A DNA stretch of 64,000 nucleotides from NCBI GenBank assembly GCA_022036555.1, contig CM039123.1, positions 15,350,326-15,414,325 of the forward strand, in the 5' to 3' direction. Each line of letters begins with the position of its first letter. The first letter of the stretch is position 1. The notes beneath the pieces were generated by a model, which did not search any database, had not been told where the DNA came from, and saw only the letters and a list, made by a program, of their open reading frames with translations. Source of the stretch: Microstegium vimineum (taxonomy: Eukaryota > Streptophyta > Magnoliopsida > Poales > Poaceae). The translations under genes and the position numbers were made by a program. Shown one piece after another: positions 1 to 12,757 of the stretch.

Positions 1-976
1 ACACTATTCTTCATTATTATATTCTTGTTTACATTGTTCATTGTCTACTTCAATATATCTAGTATAGTTAGTTTGCTATTGAGTTCATGCACATGTTTGT
101 ATAGCGCTCGTCTATTTGGTCATGTGGCGGGTGGTAGGCAGTATGTAGGCGTGGTGCTTAGATACATTGCTTATCTGCGAATGCCCCCATCTATGTCGGG
201 TCGTGGGGTAGATCGTGGACGTGACAGGTCCATTGAGTCCTTTGTAGGCCTCCTCCCATGCAGTGGTTTGGTAGGGAGGTATTGTCAGGTTAAGGATATA
301 TTCGTATATCTGAGTTTTCTGAACTCAACTCATCATGTTCATTACCCCATTGTGGTTGGGAACATTGGTAGTATTACTTAACGATGATTGCTAGATGTAC
401 CTACACTAAATGACATAGATTTGATTGTAGCTAGAATACTTAGGAGTTATTTCTTTATTACTTGTATTGGACGACGCTTGTGTAGCGACTGGAGTGCTCT
501 AAGAACTTTATATTTATCATTATGATGACTGATCATTACCCATGTGACTTACCCCTGTTATGAGTAGAGTACTTGGTTGGTTAATCCTTCATTCATTTCA
601 TATGTTATCAGTACTACAGATTATCAGTTTAACTAGACCTTCCCAGTGGTAAAATATAAATCGACAACCTGGTAATACTCTAGGTAAAATGCTACAATGG
701 TATATTAATCTGTCCGCTTGCAGAATCATTTGTTCTTTATATTTTCATATCCATCATTTTTTATTTCTACCTAGTCACACATAAAATAGAATATTCCATA
801 AGTACCTTTAATTATTCCTAGCTCTATAATTGGGGATGACAACCTAGTTTCATGCTTAGGAGTATAAGGTAAAAGATAGTGGCTAGTTTCTAAATACAAG
901 TTAATTACATACCATACATTTTTAGCGTCATTGCTAGGGACCTCTTTTCTTGGTAATGACGTTAGAAATGTCAACA
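1..976. repeat. Degenerate LTR fragment, 3' part
   Basis: No coding capacity. Short blocks of this stretch recur in the same order further on: 'ttacattgttc' and 'tggtgcttaga' also occur near 10.9-11.0 kb, and 'aaaatgctacaa' followed by 'cgcttgc' and then 'gatgacgtta' also occur at 9760-10005. The last block (about 930-976) ends in 'aaatgtcaaca', which looks like an LTR end. I infer an old, probably Ty3/gypsy, LTR cut by the window edge. The family is not certain, and target duplications were not found. Confidence 0.4.
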
Positions 977-2615
977 CCCTCCATCGCAGAGTATAACCAG
1001 GAAGCACCATCATCAAATTGACTACGAACATACAAGATTACATGAAGCTTCAAGACTACTACAACAAAGAGCCCAAGAGCCCTGAAGCATCTCAACTTTT
1101 ACAAAAAGGCCACAAGTCACAAAATACAAGGATAAGACCAAGAATACAAAAGGTCTACCACCAAAGAAGCCAAGTATATCTTGATCAATGCCCGGTAGAA
1201 TAAAACAACCTAGACTCGCTACAAAGCATAAAGAAAGTCCTGTTCGCAGGCAGGGAACCACCCTCGACAAATGAGATTGGATAGCTCCAACTCAGGGACT
1301 TTCAGTAGAAGCTTGATGCAAACATTAACCGCCAAGATAATGGAGCATGCCACATCAACCAACATAGGAGCAGCAACGGTGACAGCCCGGAGCTTGGAAA
1401 GCAGATATAGAAGACTGGAACCCACATCACAAGAATTTTTCTATCTACTTCACTAAACTTCTGAGGAAAATCTCCCCTAGGTGTTAGTCTACCTCTAACT
1501 CCTTTCACAAGAATTCTTCTACCCACCAACTTACTCGACAACAGATAAGCAAAAGCCCGGGGGGCTTCTCAGCCTCACTTAACAGCCTACTCATAAGTAA
1601 AGAACACTTCAACAAGCTCTTGTACATTTCCAAGACCAGAAGGAGATTTATAACAAGACAAAGACACAAAGATCCAAAAATCACTAGGAAAAGAAGCTAG
1701 CAAAAGACAAAAGAGCAAAGCTGCCCAAAGCGAACAGTGAAAGGAAAACAGTGACAAGAGAAAGATTCCCATCACCCGTGGGTGTACGGAACCCAACCGT
1801 GACAAAGAAAAGACAAGAGGACTATTTTAGGACCCTTCTTCCAACTTGTTTTTAGCAGAAAAGAACCCAAAGAAGGCTCGGGGGCTAGAAATAGCTACCC
1901 CAAAAAACACCTTTTCAAAACTCTGACCCTTTAGTCATTTGTACCAAACAACAAGAGGCTCGGGGGCTACACTCATTGAGTGTACTTTTCGTGAAAAGTG
2001 CACACCAACCCAACAACTCAAAGAAAGAAGCACAAAATACCATCTCAAGATTTTGCTTCAAGAAGAACTCGGTTTGAATCTTCAACAACTCGACATCTTG
2101 AAGCAAAATCATGAAATGCTCGGGAGCTTGTCGATGGAAAGTCCTATGGGATCCCCATAGACCCTAATACCGAGCTACGGGCCTTGACAACATGGCCCAT
2201 GAAAGGAAGCGCGAGTACATGAAGAATTGAATACTACTCGGAACCAGCAAGGGAGGAAAACTGAAGCATAGCTTAGGACTCTAAACTTGTATCCGAGTAG
2301 AGTTAGAATTAACGCTCTACGGTGCCTAGACTATAAAGGGCCATTAAGGGCACCACCCAAAAACAGCAAACACAGAACAATACAATATACACAACATGCA
2401 AGGCGGCACATACACATCCTGTACAACATACTAAGAGCAATAATACACAATCCGGCTAATGCCAACTGGACGTAAGGTTATTACTTGACTACGTCGAGGT
2501 CCTGAACTAGTATAAATCATGTTTCTCTTTAAGTTAACCACCAAGTTTCACTATTTTCCGAAGCTCAAACAGCTGTCCTAGGTATCCCCGTGGCAGGCTA
2601 TCAGTGGTAAAACAT
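977..2615. other. Decayed LTR-retrotransposon non-coding interior
   Basis: There is no supported gene. 'ctcgggggct' occurs twice (about 1878 and 1958), and a similar 'cccggggggct' lies near 1557. G-rich blocks of this kind are common in the non-coding interior of grass gypsy elements near the 3' LTR. The segment 2581-2610 followed by 5756-5765 reads like the end of an LTR ('...aacatcgaca') that was split by the solo LTR at 2616-5755. Short open frames here are poor in recognisable motifs and are treated as chance. Confidence 0.35.
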
Positions 2616-5600
2616 TGTAACACCCGAAAATTTGCATCACTTTTGAAAACGTTAAATTGATTTAATTATTGCTCTCACTGCTATGCATGTAATATAATTG
2701 AACTACAAAGGTTTTGGTGAATTGAAAATTGTCATGTAGAAACACTTTGTGCAATTCATGCTGGAGCATTTTGATTTCGGTGCTGAGTGGTTTCGAAAAC
2801 TTATTCAAAATTGTATTTGCAAATTTATTTGAAAACCGAGATCTGGAAAATTGAAAAGCTTTTGTTTTTCTCTCTTCCTCTTTCTCTCCAATCAGACCCA
2901 AGGCCTCTTCCCTTTGCCCCTTCCCCGCAGGCCCGGTTCCCCTCCTCCCTCTTGGGCCGATGGCCAAAGGCCCAGTCAGGGCGCCTCCTTTCTCTTTCTC
3001 TCTTTGTGCCACTGACAAGGCCGGCCCGCGTGTCATCCTCCCCTTTCCCCCTTCCCTTTTCTCCCTGGGTCGCTGATCTCCATGGCCCACGCGTCAGTCC
3101 TTTCTTTCCCCTTTCCTTCTTCTCTACGTGTCGAAGCAGAGACCCGGCCGGCCCCTTCTCCGATTTCCTTCCCTCCCAATCCCGTCCTTCCAGGATTTCT
3201 TGCTCCGTGGATCAACCCAACACCCATATAAGCCGTCCCGCACACCTTCCCGTCTATGGTTCCCATCTAAACGGCATCTACGCCTCGCAACCGAGCCAGC
3301 AGAGCCGCCGTCGCGAGCTCAAAGCTTCGCCGCCGCCATTGCTTCCGGCCCAAGCTTCCTCGTCAACCGCAGGGCCTCTTCTCTCTTCGGAACATGGTAC
3401 AAGACCCCACAAGCCTTCCCCTCTACTCAATCGCACGTGTTGTGTCTCTCACCGCCTTGCCAACGCACACAGTGGATCGGGAGCCGCCTCGACGCGTCGC
3501 CAAGCGCCTTTGTCGCCCCTGCGGGCCATTCACTTCCTCCAAAGCAAGGTTAGGAACTTCGAGAATCTATTCCCTCGCTCAATTACACTTCCCTTTGCCC
3601 TCATCGGCGTTTCACCGATCACAGTGAGCCCGCGTCCGCCTTGCCGCGCCGCCAGCCGCCTCGGGGCACCTCTGTCCTCGTGAAGGCCCTTGGTGAGTCC
3701 GCGTCATCCCCCTCTACCTCCCGGGCCTATTAGTTGATCAGATAGTGGCCCGTAGGCCCTAATCCGCTCGCGCCGGCGAGCTCCACGGCGGAGCCCATGG
3801 TGAACCGCCGCGCCGGTCACTGTTCCCGGTCGGAATCCCCTTTCTCCCCCTCTGTTCTAATCCTGATCGTTCGCTCTTGATCGGACGATCCAGATCCAAG
3901 GATACCCCTTCGGCCACCCTTTAATTCTCCCTTCTAATCTCGGCCCTTCAATCCGAGATCGACGCTCGAGGATCTCTGATACCCCTTCGCTCTGCCGATT
4001 TGCTAAAGAGACCCTGGAAAGTCTCAGTGCTCAACCCGCCATCCTTGGCGCAAAGCCTGAATGCGCTTTCTCCTTTTTGAAAGCGTAATCTGCATCGGGA
4101 ATTGTTTTAATTCAATTTAAATGAAAAATGCTTAATTATAGTTTTGCCACTCTATTTCAAATGTCTATAACTTGCTCATTTTAAATCCTGTTTGACCCAT
4201 TCAAATTGCGTTAGGATCGTAATAAAATTCTCTTTATGTTAATACCTCTGTTAGTTACTTTTGAAAAAGTTTAATTTCGTGATTAGATTTAATCTATTAT
4301 CTTTCTATAGGAAAACTTCGTCGTTCTAGCTCTGTTTTTCGTGAACGGAACATCGTTGTGATCGTAGTGAAGCGTAGATTTGTTTTATAAACTTTTCATC
4401 TTATTTTATTACTATTGGTGTACTGTTCTAATCATAGCTTTGTTTGCTTCGTGTATGATTGCCCATTGATTGAATGGTGTTGATTGTTGATCGGTATAGA
4501 CGTTGAGCAACCCGTTGAAGAACCGTAGTTTTTCTTTGATCAAGACCCGCAGGTTCAGCAAGAGTTTTTCGAAGAAGGCAAGTATAACATGGGATTATCC
4601 TTGTTTTCCTATTCACAAATAATATAACTCATATGCATTATTCCTTGTTTCACCATAGATTGATCCTAGAGATTGTTATCCTGAATACCTTGACACCTAT
4701 GATTTGATCCACCACATATGATTAGTATTGCTAGCGCTCATATCGGATGCACATGATCTTAATTGTTAATGACTATATGCAATAATGGTAAAACTTGCTT
4801 TTTAGCAACATTTGATTATAGGAGCTTATCTGTCGGCAAAAGCTGGGATATACAGTACAACCACGAGGGCTATATGGATCTGGCTTTAGCTCAGTATGGG
4901 GACCTTTTCTAGCTTGTCAGTGGTTACCTTTATGGCGCAAATAGGAGCGTGCCAAGACGGGTATAGTGTGGTTCCTAATCTACGGGCCAGCCGCAAAGGA
5001 GTGTGACCGTAGATAGGTTGGCTCTATATCTCCCTGCCAGGAACCTTGCGGCCCTGACATGTTAGACGAACCCTTGGAAGGCTTCATAGTGTACCCTACC
5101 CGCTCACCTTGGAAGTGTTTTGGGAGTTGCAAACCCGGGCAAATGGGCAATCACGACTCGTGGTAAAGTTGTACACCTCTGATCAGAGTTAATAAACTAT
5201 CATGATAGCCGTGCTCACGGACACGAGCGGCTCGGAAAACTCACAGAATTATTGGGTTCTTATTTCTATGTGGCTTTTGCAAAGTGTTATTTATTTATTG
5301 TATATCATTGTCATTTACTTTATGATCATGGATATTTGAGCTTATGCAAATTACCTTGGCAATTGTTGATATTAATATAAATTTGATCTACTTAAAATGC
5401 TTACCGCTATGAACCCTGCATATCCTTTTGAGCTTCATGAACCCCGTGTTATATTTGTTGAGTATGTATGTGCTCACCCTTGCATTCAAACACCACAGAT
5501 GAAGATTGGGTTGATGACTACCGCAATGAGTACTAGTCTTGGAGTCAACCAGTCAACCAGTCCCTTTGGAGCTTACGCAGATATCTTCGTTTAGTTAAAG

Positions 5601-5755
5601 CTATTTGTTTCAGTCTATGTAATGAATATTTATTCGCTATGTAATAAACACTGTGATGGTACTTTCATGATTTGTCAACTCATGTGTGCGACTTTTCCTG
5701 GGGTGCACATGAGCCTTTTATGCACTTGTTTTTGTTCTTGAAAACGGGTGTGACA
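2616..5755 (+). mobile_element. Solo LTR, 3140 bp, TSD AACAT
   Basis: The element starts TGTAACACCC and ends GGGTGTGACA, an inverted terminal repeat with canonical TG...CA ends. It is flanked by a perfect 5 bp duplication AACAT (2611-2615 and 5756-5760). Only one LTR is present, with no primer binding site, internal region or partner, so this is a solo LTR left by LTR-LTR recombination. Long LTRs beginning TGTAACACCC are known from Ty3/gypsy elements of grasses (RIRE3/RIRE8-like); that assignment is from memory of the family, not a search. The plus orientation is inferred from a TATA-like box at 3226. A pyrimidine- and GC-rich leader follows (about 2870-3720), giving long but meaningless Pro/Ser/Arg frames. 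Confidence 0.85.
3226..3232 (+). promoter_or_regulatory. TATA-like box in the solo LTR
   Basis: ATATAAG lies in a C-rich context about 610 bp into the LTR, where a U3 promoter would sit. It is followed by the GC-rich segment expected of a retrotransposon leader. The position supports a plus-strand LTR. Activity is unknown. Confidence 0.35.
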
Positions 5756-6249
5756 AACATCGACAATTGTGATGAGTGATTATCAACGAGTGGCCTTATT
5801 GGGTTGAGTTTCTGAACTAACCAAGGCATGAGTTGGTATTGTGCAACATATCTTTTGGCTACTGGTGCGTAGGTTTGGATCTTGAAAATAGTGGTTGATG
5901 GTGAAGGTGAAGATGATGGTCAAGCAGGTTCATGAAAATGGACTGGGAGCGGCGATGGATGGATGCTGAGAGCTTGGAATAAGGGACTGGAGAAGCTAGG
6001 TGACAAACTATGGTTGCCTGATACATGGGGTCATCAACAAGAGCAAGAGTACATGGGAGTGACCTTGTTGACCAAGTCAAGACGTTGGACAAGCAAGTCG
6101 ATGAGTGGAGGCTCTACAAGACTTGATAGCCATGTGATCAAGGATGACGATGGTAAACGGGTCGAGTCATGAGGCAAGAGTATGGAGTACGATACACAGG
6201 AGTGGTTTGGTGGGTTCACAATCAAAAGCACCAGCGGGCGGTTACATGT

Positions 6250-6411
6250 TTGTGTGCCAAAACCTAGGTGCAGTTCTAGAGGGAATCGGAGACGAAGCTT
6301 AGTCATGAAGGGCACATGGCAATCGGATCAACAAATCTTGAGTTGGACTAAAATGCCCTCGAGTTAGGTGGTTTGCTCTAATTACCTAGGGCACTTTGGG
6401 AATTTGTAATT
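6250..6411 (+). repeat. Left LTR-like block of the copia relic
   Basis: This block is shared with 9550-9716. It includes 'agtcatgaagggcacatgg', then 'atgccct.gagtt', then 'gtggtttgctctaattacc' and 'cactttgggaat', all in the same order and spacing. The left copy continues into 'gcatcgataaatatgagggg', a possible promoter/R region, whereas the right copy stops at 9716. Confidence 0.55.
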
Positions 6412-7649
6412 GCATCGATAAATATGAGGGGGCTACCCCAATCAGCCCTCGCCACTTTTAGTTTTTCATTTCTTCCACTAGCTATTGTAGAGGTTCCTAA
6501 AGAAATATTTATCTGTGTAAAAACTCTAGTGAATCCTTGAGTCAGCATGTGATGCCCTAACCACATTGTCCTTTGCCATTCAATTCATGTTCTTCAGACA
6601 AATTTGTGCAATGATGTGTGATGACTCCACTATATAAGTGAATCCACATGAGCACAAAGAATTGGGTCGATTTGTGTTTTGGAGGAGAAAATGAGTTATT
6701 GCACGTGGCCTAAAAGTTTTGGTGTTTGAGTTCAAATTGAGCCATTGGTTTTTTTGGAACATCTTACTAACTCCCTGGAGATCCTCTGTGCAAAATTTGG
6801 TTGTATTTCCTTGTGATTTGATTGAGTTCCCATTGTTTTTGGCCTCACCCACTATATCTTCGTCACACACACCGGATGTGTTGGTGCAGAGCTGCTATAA
6901 GGCATAGCCCCAAGCAGATGAGTTATTCACCTAACAGTCCAGTGTACACTGGTTGTGAAACCTGAGCAGGTCATTGGTTAAGAGCAGTGTTGGGAGAACT
7001 TATTCTATGTGATCTCTCTCTAATTTCTCGCTATTGTGAGCACCAAGAAAACCGCTTCAATACCGAATCTAAGCACCGGAGAGGAGATCCAGAGACCTTG
7101 CATGCAACAGAGTGGCATTGGTCAACCTTGGTGCAAGCACTAGTGATAGGTTGTTATGTCTCCCTAGAATTTCTAGCTGAGGCTTGGAATTTTCAGTCTA
7201 GCAGTGCTTCTTTGCCTATTTCTTGCATGTTGCATTCCAGATTTGCATGCTGTTGTTTGGGTTAGTATCCCACTAATCCAAGAAGCATATCTATGTACTC
7301 TTGTCATCAATTAGCTTGGGTACTTTAGATTCAGAAACTGGTTTCTTCTCAATAGCAGTTGAGTATTCTATTTTTGGTTCCTTCATATTGTATAAGTGCT
7401 TCTCGATTTATTTGCTTTGTGGTGTCCTACTATGCTCCTAAGAACATCCAACCACTTGTTTGGCTCATGGACATCATGGTTTTTGCATCTTGTGCTTGGT
7501 GGTGATTTTGGGACAGTGGCCCAAAGTTTTGAAAGAAATTTGAGGCTCTCATTCACCCCTCTCTGGTTGCTATTTTTAGTATTTCAATTGGTATTGGAGC
7601 CGGTTAAGGATCATTTCACCTTAATTGGTCCATGATCCGTGAATGAGAT

Positions 7650-9049
7650 ATGGAGTGTGGTTTTGGCAAGCCATCATTCTTTGATGGAAAAAATTCCTAG
7701 AATTGGAAGATTCACATGTCTACGTATCTCAAGATTAACGACTCATGTGAGTTTGGGATATTTGTGAGGATCTAGATTATAGGTGCTTGCTGTTTGTGTT
7801 GGTCACGAGCAGAATGACCAAAATGAGGCAAATAGCAAGGCCTATAATGCTATCTTCTCCTGCCTTCTACTTTCTGTGTTTGAGCGGGTGTCTTACCTCC
7901 CTACGGTTGAGGATATGGCTGACCCATCAAAGGTGTCATGAGGAGACTTCCTAGATCAAGAACAAACTCTTTGAGACATATCAACATGTGTACAAGCACT
8001 TTATTTAGTTGACTCAAGAATCTATTGATTCTATGTTCTTTCACTTCGAGATAATTTTAAACAAGGTGCAAGCAAACAAGCCACAACTACCCTATGATGA
8101 TCATGAGAGGACTCTCAAGTTACTATGCACTATAGATAAGAGGGTTTGGGATGTGAAGGTCTCTACTATTATTGGGTCCTCCAACTATGAGACCCTCACC
8201 ATGGATGAGCTATTTAACAAGCTCAAGTCTATCGAGATCGACCACCAGACTCGAGCCAAGATCGAGAATCCCTTTGCACCATCCGTTTCTTTGGCTTTAG
8301 GATTGGTGGTTCTCACCTAACCCTTCACTAGCTTTCTTTGCTTTGTCTTCTTTTGTTTTGATCATAGTGGAGTAGGTGGAGGCACTTGGGGATGATGAGC
8401 TAGTGTTGATCATTAGTCAACTCTTGGTGGTTCCACAACAACCACAAGGAGGGTTTCTTGGTTGTGGAGACCCATATCACTCTGTTCCCAAATGCCTCAG
8501 AAGAACAGTCTATGACAAGCAGAAACTAGCAAGTACAAGACTAGTGTTCATACACCTTCATCAAGCACAAGTCTAAGGAAGATTCAACAAGGAGTGATCA
8601 AAAGTACCTCAATAAGCCAAGGCCCAAGAGCATGCCTTCCTTACTTTCCTCAATGACCTTACATTTACTTTGGTGAGAGGCAAGCTTCTTCCTCTTCAAG
8701 TGATGATGAGTCAGAGAGAAAGGTCATGGAGAATCTAAGCAGGCTATGCTTCTTTGTCGACTCTACCCACAAAGGCTTTTGCACCATGGTGCTTGGTGCC
8801 GAGGAGATCAGCAAGGACAATGCTCATGGTTATGATGACACTTCTCATGTATCATGTTTCGTTGATGAGCTTGTCCCTTATGTTGATACATTGAATGTTT
8901 CTTTGCTTAGTCAAGATAAGTTGCTTAAGAACACTACTCATGATAGAAAAGAGTATAAGGAGACATTAGAAGTTGCACTTAAGGAGCTTGAGTTTGCTAA
9001 GTCTGTTGTGAGGGAGATAGAGTGTGATACTTGTGCTATTCACATGTAA
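7650..9049 (+). pseudogene. Broken copia gag polyprotein
   Basis: The ATG at 7650 opens a frame with the usual gag start: a 'PSFFDGKN' stretch, a stop, then 'NWKIHMSTYL'. Further stops and frame changes follow. 8009-8320 is the best-preserved part, with a copia gag core ('PQLPYDDHERTLKLL', 'LTMDELFNKLKS'). 8376-8576 has a knuckle remnant (GCGDPYHSVPKC) in which the first Cys position has become Gly. 8726-9049 is the C-terminal part. Gag forms the virus-like particle of LTR retrotransposons. This copy cannot make a full protein. Confidence 0.75.
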
Positions 9050-9549
9050 TCTTGCTACTTTGCAAACTCAGTATGTCACTCTGTTAAACAAGCTTCAGGA
9101 GGTGAAGGCTAGGCCTATCTTGTTGGGTGCATGGAAGTCTTTCTCAGTCTTAAAATATGAGTTGGCATAGAATATTGCCAAGATCCCTTTGATTGAGAAG
9201 GCCAATTCAGATAGCATAGTTGTTACTAGGTGTATGCTTTGTGAGGGTTTAGAGTTAGAGCTTGATTCCTACAGACATGACAAGATGTGTACTATAGATG
9301 AAAACTCATACCTCAGGGGCATCTTGAGCTAGATGTCATGTATTGAGCCACAGTTGGGCATGATGGTTACCCAGTTTAGGAGGCAATCCTTGGATTAGAC
9401 CAAGTGAACTTAACCTAGAAAGTAGATCGAAGCTCAAGTGGCCTAGCCTCCTATGCCATTTCCAAAGTTTAGAGGAAGATCCAACCACCAAACATCAACA
9501 AGATCCTTTGAACTTGGGTGGGCCTAAAAACCTAGGAGGGATTTTGGTG

Positions 9550-9716
9550 GGAATTAGAGGCGGCACATGGTGTCATCGTGAGGCTTGCGTTGAGACAAAG
9601 ATAAGTCATGAAGGGCACATGGCTATTAGATCACCAGATTTCAAGTTCGATCATAATGCCCTTGAGTTTATGTGGTTTGCTCTAATTACCTAGGGACACT
9701 TTGGGAATGTGTAATA
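9550..9716 (+). repeat. Right LTR-like block of the copia relic
   Basis: Partner of 6250-6411 (shared blocks listed there). It ends abruptly at 'gtgtaatat' and is followed by the tail of a different LTR. Confidence 0.5.
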
Positions 9717-9719
9717 TGG

Positions 9720-9805
9720 AACATTCCTGGGTGAAATAACGATAGCTAGAACATTCCTAGGTGAAATGCTACAACAGGTGTATTTTATCTATGCGCTTGC
9801 GGATA

Positions 9806-9862
<57 letters not shown>

Positions 9863-10016
9863 TTGGAGTAAGTGTCATGAGTATAAGTACTACTATGTCT
9901 CTAGTGTAATGTTAGGGATGACAACTTAACTTAAGTGATGCTAGGACCCTACATTTCTGCGTCATTGCAAGGGATCTCTCACCCTGGTGATGACGTTAAG
10001 AATTGTCAATATTTGC
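9720..10016. repeat. Degenerate LTR tail, second copy
   Basis: Reads 'ggtgaaatgctacaac...gcgcttgcgg' and then, after an AT microsatellite, 'gcgtcattgcaagggatctctc' and 'gatgacgttaag'. The same series is found at 680-976. I infer a second copy of the same LTR tail, possibly the other end of the element that begins the window, with the solo LTR and copia relic nested between. Divergence is too high to prove pairing. Confidence 0.4.
9811..9860. repeat. (AT)25 microsatellite
   Basis: Fifty bases of uninterrupted AT dinucleotides inside the LTR tail. The other copy of the tail (680-976) lacks it, so the run expanded after the copies separated. Confidence 0.97.
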
Positions 10017-11390
10017 CAACGTACATGACCTGATTGGGTTGCTAAATAGAACCCCAAAAGGCTTATAAAAAAGGTTCCTTAATCCCCTAAATAGAAAATG
10101 CAACATGAGGGTTTATTAGCCACACCAAACCCTAAGAACTATGAACTCTTCTAGCGCTAGAGTAACATGCACTATTGGTAGTCGATAAAATTCAACATAA
10201 ACCATCAACATACCTTGTATAAATGATTAAAATGGACCACCTACATATAATGAGGGTTTAAACTCACAAATTCCACAAGTTTTTCTGGCGAATCTATGTT
10301 TTCACAAGGACTAATCAGGAAAACCATCAAAGAGCACCTACATGTCATACCTAATCATGAATTGCACGCGGAAACTGACTCTAGAAGGTTCTAGCAGACA
10401 CTAGAGACCACCATGTCAAAGCAGACTGGTAGAGAGGTGGGGTCAGCCAGTCCCACCTACAAGACGGTCGACCCTTAGCCCCACTAGCCTCCTCTTATTA
10501 CATTAGTTCTCCACCGCCTTAGGGTTTGCATCTACACCGTCACTCAAGGTTAGTCTTATCCGAAGGTTTAGATTCATTGCTCAAGTCTTTATAATTAAGT
10601 AGCCCTGTGCCCTCCCCCTTAGAGAGACCTAATTTAGACAAACCCTTAGCCTCATCAAGAAACCCTAATCAAGATCCAAGCTAGCAATTCAAGAATAAGA
10701 TTAATCCTCCCATGAATAGGATCTAGTCTTATATTTATAAATAGTGAGATTGGGTGGAAGGGAGAGTTTGGAGGAAGTTTCAGCCTATCAGTGCTTGCTC
10801 TATGCTTGTACCTAATGGGATCAATTTCTTCAGAGCCTACTTCTAAGATTTCTGTGGTAATCGAATTCTAATTCAAGTAACTAACAATGTTTACATTGTT
10901 CTTTAGGTTTTTGACTATATTTTGAGTACTTTAATCCTTATCGCTCTTAGGTTAAAGTAGTATTCGCAGTGTAAGCATGGTGCTTAGACTCGGTTACTCG
11001 TAGATGTACCCTATTAGCCGGATTGGTGGTAGCTCATGAAGGTGACTTGTATGACCTTATTGAATCTCATATAGTCCACCTCCCGTTGGTAGGCTGAGCA
11101 GGACTTGTCGCTAGGAAGATCATACTCTACTTGTGTTCTAGTTATTTCCCCAGTTGAATAATACAAAACATATCATAGCGGAATTAGAGCTAGATGACTT
11201 TAGTGATCTTTGTTATGCTCCTATCTTCTTAGGCTTTAGTTGCTACTCAGGGCTGAGTTAGACTTAGTTTCTCACACATATTTCTTCGAGTTTGATATAA
11301 AACAAGGTATTATTGGTGAAGTGCTACATCAGTATCTATCCATGCACTTGCAAATTATTCTGTGTGCGATAATAAATACCAACAGCCACC
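10017..11390. repeat. Degenerate LTR and leader-like sequence
   Basis: No supported gene. A TATA-like 'tatatttataaatag' near 10730 and the series 'tttacattgttc', 'atggtgcttagac', 'ggtgaagtgctacat' and 'gcacttgc' (10885-11350) match the order seen at 25-715. I read this as a third, older copy of the same LTR family. The copy ends near 11390 in a poly-C run. Confidence 0.35.
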
Positions 11391-11401
11391 ACCATCGACA
11401 A

Positions 11402-11417
11402 CCCCCCCCCCCCCCCC
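11402..11417. repeat. Poly-C run (16 C)
   Basis: A homopolymer at the edge of the degenerate LTR. Its length is likely to be unstable and sensitive to sequencing error. Confidence 0.9.
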
Positions 11418-11519
11418 TCTACTCCGATACTGATTTAGGGGGATGCTGCCGCCACTAGGAGGCTACCGGCGATGACCATATGATTACATTGACCGCTACG
11501 TCGACCTACTACATCAGAG

Positions 11520-11760
11520 CCTACGTCTAGGGATGTAAATGTTACAGATATTTCTTACCATATCCGAATTCGAATTTGTTTATAGGAGTTCGTACCTATT
11601 CGTATCATAGCCAGGATATTCAACAGATACTACATCGAATCCAAATACACAAATCACATGTTTATAATATTGATATCTATTCGTATTCTATGGGGCATAG
11701 CAAATACTAATATAAACGATATCTATCCGAATCTGATCCATTTGCTGCCTGCATCACACT
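11520..11760. repeat. Probable MITE-like repeat
   Basis: Begins 'agggatgtaaatg' and contains repeated forms of 'atccgaat' and 'attcgtat' (TATCCGAATTCG at about 11562, ATTCGTAT at about 11600 and 11670, ATCCGAATC at about 11733). This composition is familiar from short hAT-like repeats of grasses. No clear terminal repeats or target duplication were found. Confidence 0.3.
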
Positions 11761-12205
11761 GCACATATTTACGGTATCAGGGTCTAATGGCTTCCTCATC
11801 TTCCAATAAAGGTTGATCTAAGATTATTAGGTATCTTAATTATCGAACTAGTGATCATGTTTCTTAGTAAGCCCTAAGAACTAACGCAGAGAAGTAGGTG
11901 ATCCCTCTCGCTGGAAAAGAGGCTTGTAGCTAGAATTTAGGGGCCTTGTTATGGACCCTGTTGGAGTACGAATTTGTTTTATGTCTCGGCCCCAGAAAAT
12001 AGAGTAGGGCCTTGCATTGCTAAAGTTGCTCTTGTGCCAAGGAGCAAGTATGTGTCCCGATTATATCACTGATTCATGCAATCTCGTGGCGCGAATCTCA
12101 GTGAGCAAGTTGAACTTTCAACGACCCAATTATTCTTGTTTTTTTTTACCTTTCTGCAGAGAGATGGTGCGCAGCTTGTTATTATTGTAGAAAGTTATAC
12201 AAGTA
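11761..12205. other. Intergenic, nothing recognised
   Basis: AT-rich non-coding sequence between the repeat block and the promoter-side MITE of the ERF gene. I see no motif or open frame worth calling. Confidence 0.5.
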
Positions 12206-12457
12206 CTCCCTTCATTCTAAATTATAAAATATTCTAAAAATATTACAGAGTCATAGCATCTCAAGTTTAATCAAACTTATATAATAATATAATAATATTT
12301 ATGATGTCAACTAAATATATTAGATTCTTCGTCAATTATATTTTTATAGTTATATATATTAATTTGATATCATAAATATTTATAATTTTCTATATAATTT
12401 TGGTGAAACTTAAGGTATTTACTTTGACTCTCTAAATTCTTAGATGTCTGGAGGGAG
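12206..12457. mobile_element. Stowaway-like MITE upstream of the ERF gene
   Basis: The left end is CTCCCTTCATTCTAAATTAT after a TA dinucleotide; the right end is GGAGGGAG. The interior is very AT-rich (about 250 bp), including 'atctcaagtttaatcaaact' and the facing 'ttggtgaaacttaagg'. This is the classic Stowaway (Tc1/mariner-related) form. The 3' TA is not intact. It ends about 300 bp before the TATA box of the ERF gene. Confidence 0.7.
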
Positions 12458-12757
12458 AGGGAATACTATTTTTTACCGTGGAGCGCATGCAGCTGACTCT
12501 TGATTTCGACGCTAGGCACTCTGCATTCTGCTTTCTGCCGGCTGTCGCGTCTAAACTCTGCGCTTCCACACGGCGTCTACCTCTACGTATGTACTACGTA
12601 TATGCTCTGTGCGCGGCATATAATAGTGATGATGGAGTCAGTATATACTACACTAGTAGTATCACGTACATACACAGCTGCTACGTAGATATATATGCGT
12701 ATGCAATGCCACTTTAGACGAGACAGCAGCAGCACACTTTTGTATAGCCGGCCTCTC

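Larger units (their letters stand above)
5766..9716 (+). mobile_element. Ty1/copia relic with gag only
   Basis: This region carries a copia gag remnant (7650-9049) between two related non-coding blocks, 6250-6411 and 9550-9716, which I take as what is left of its LTRs. No protease, integrase, reverse transcriptase or RNase H was seen, so the copy was either non-autonomous or lost pol by deletion. The outer limits are not defined; I found no TG...CA ends or target duplication. The left limit is set only by the end of the older LTR at 5765. Confidence 0.5.

Noticed and set aside
2787..3683. 298-codon open frame on the plus strand with Pro/Ser/Arg-rich product
   Set aside because: It lies wholly in the pyrimidine-rich leader of the solo LTR; overlapping frames are open too, and no domain is visible. 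Composition explains it.
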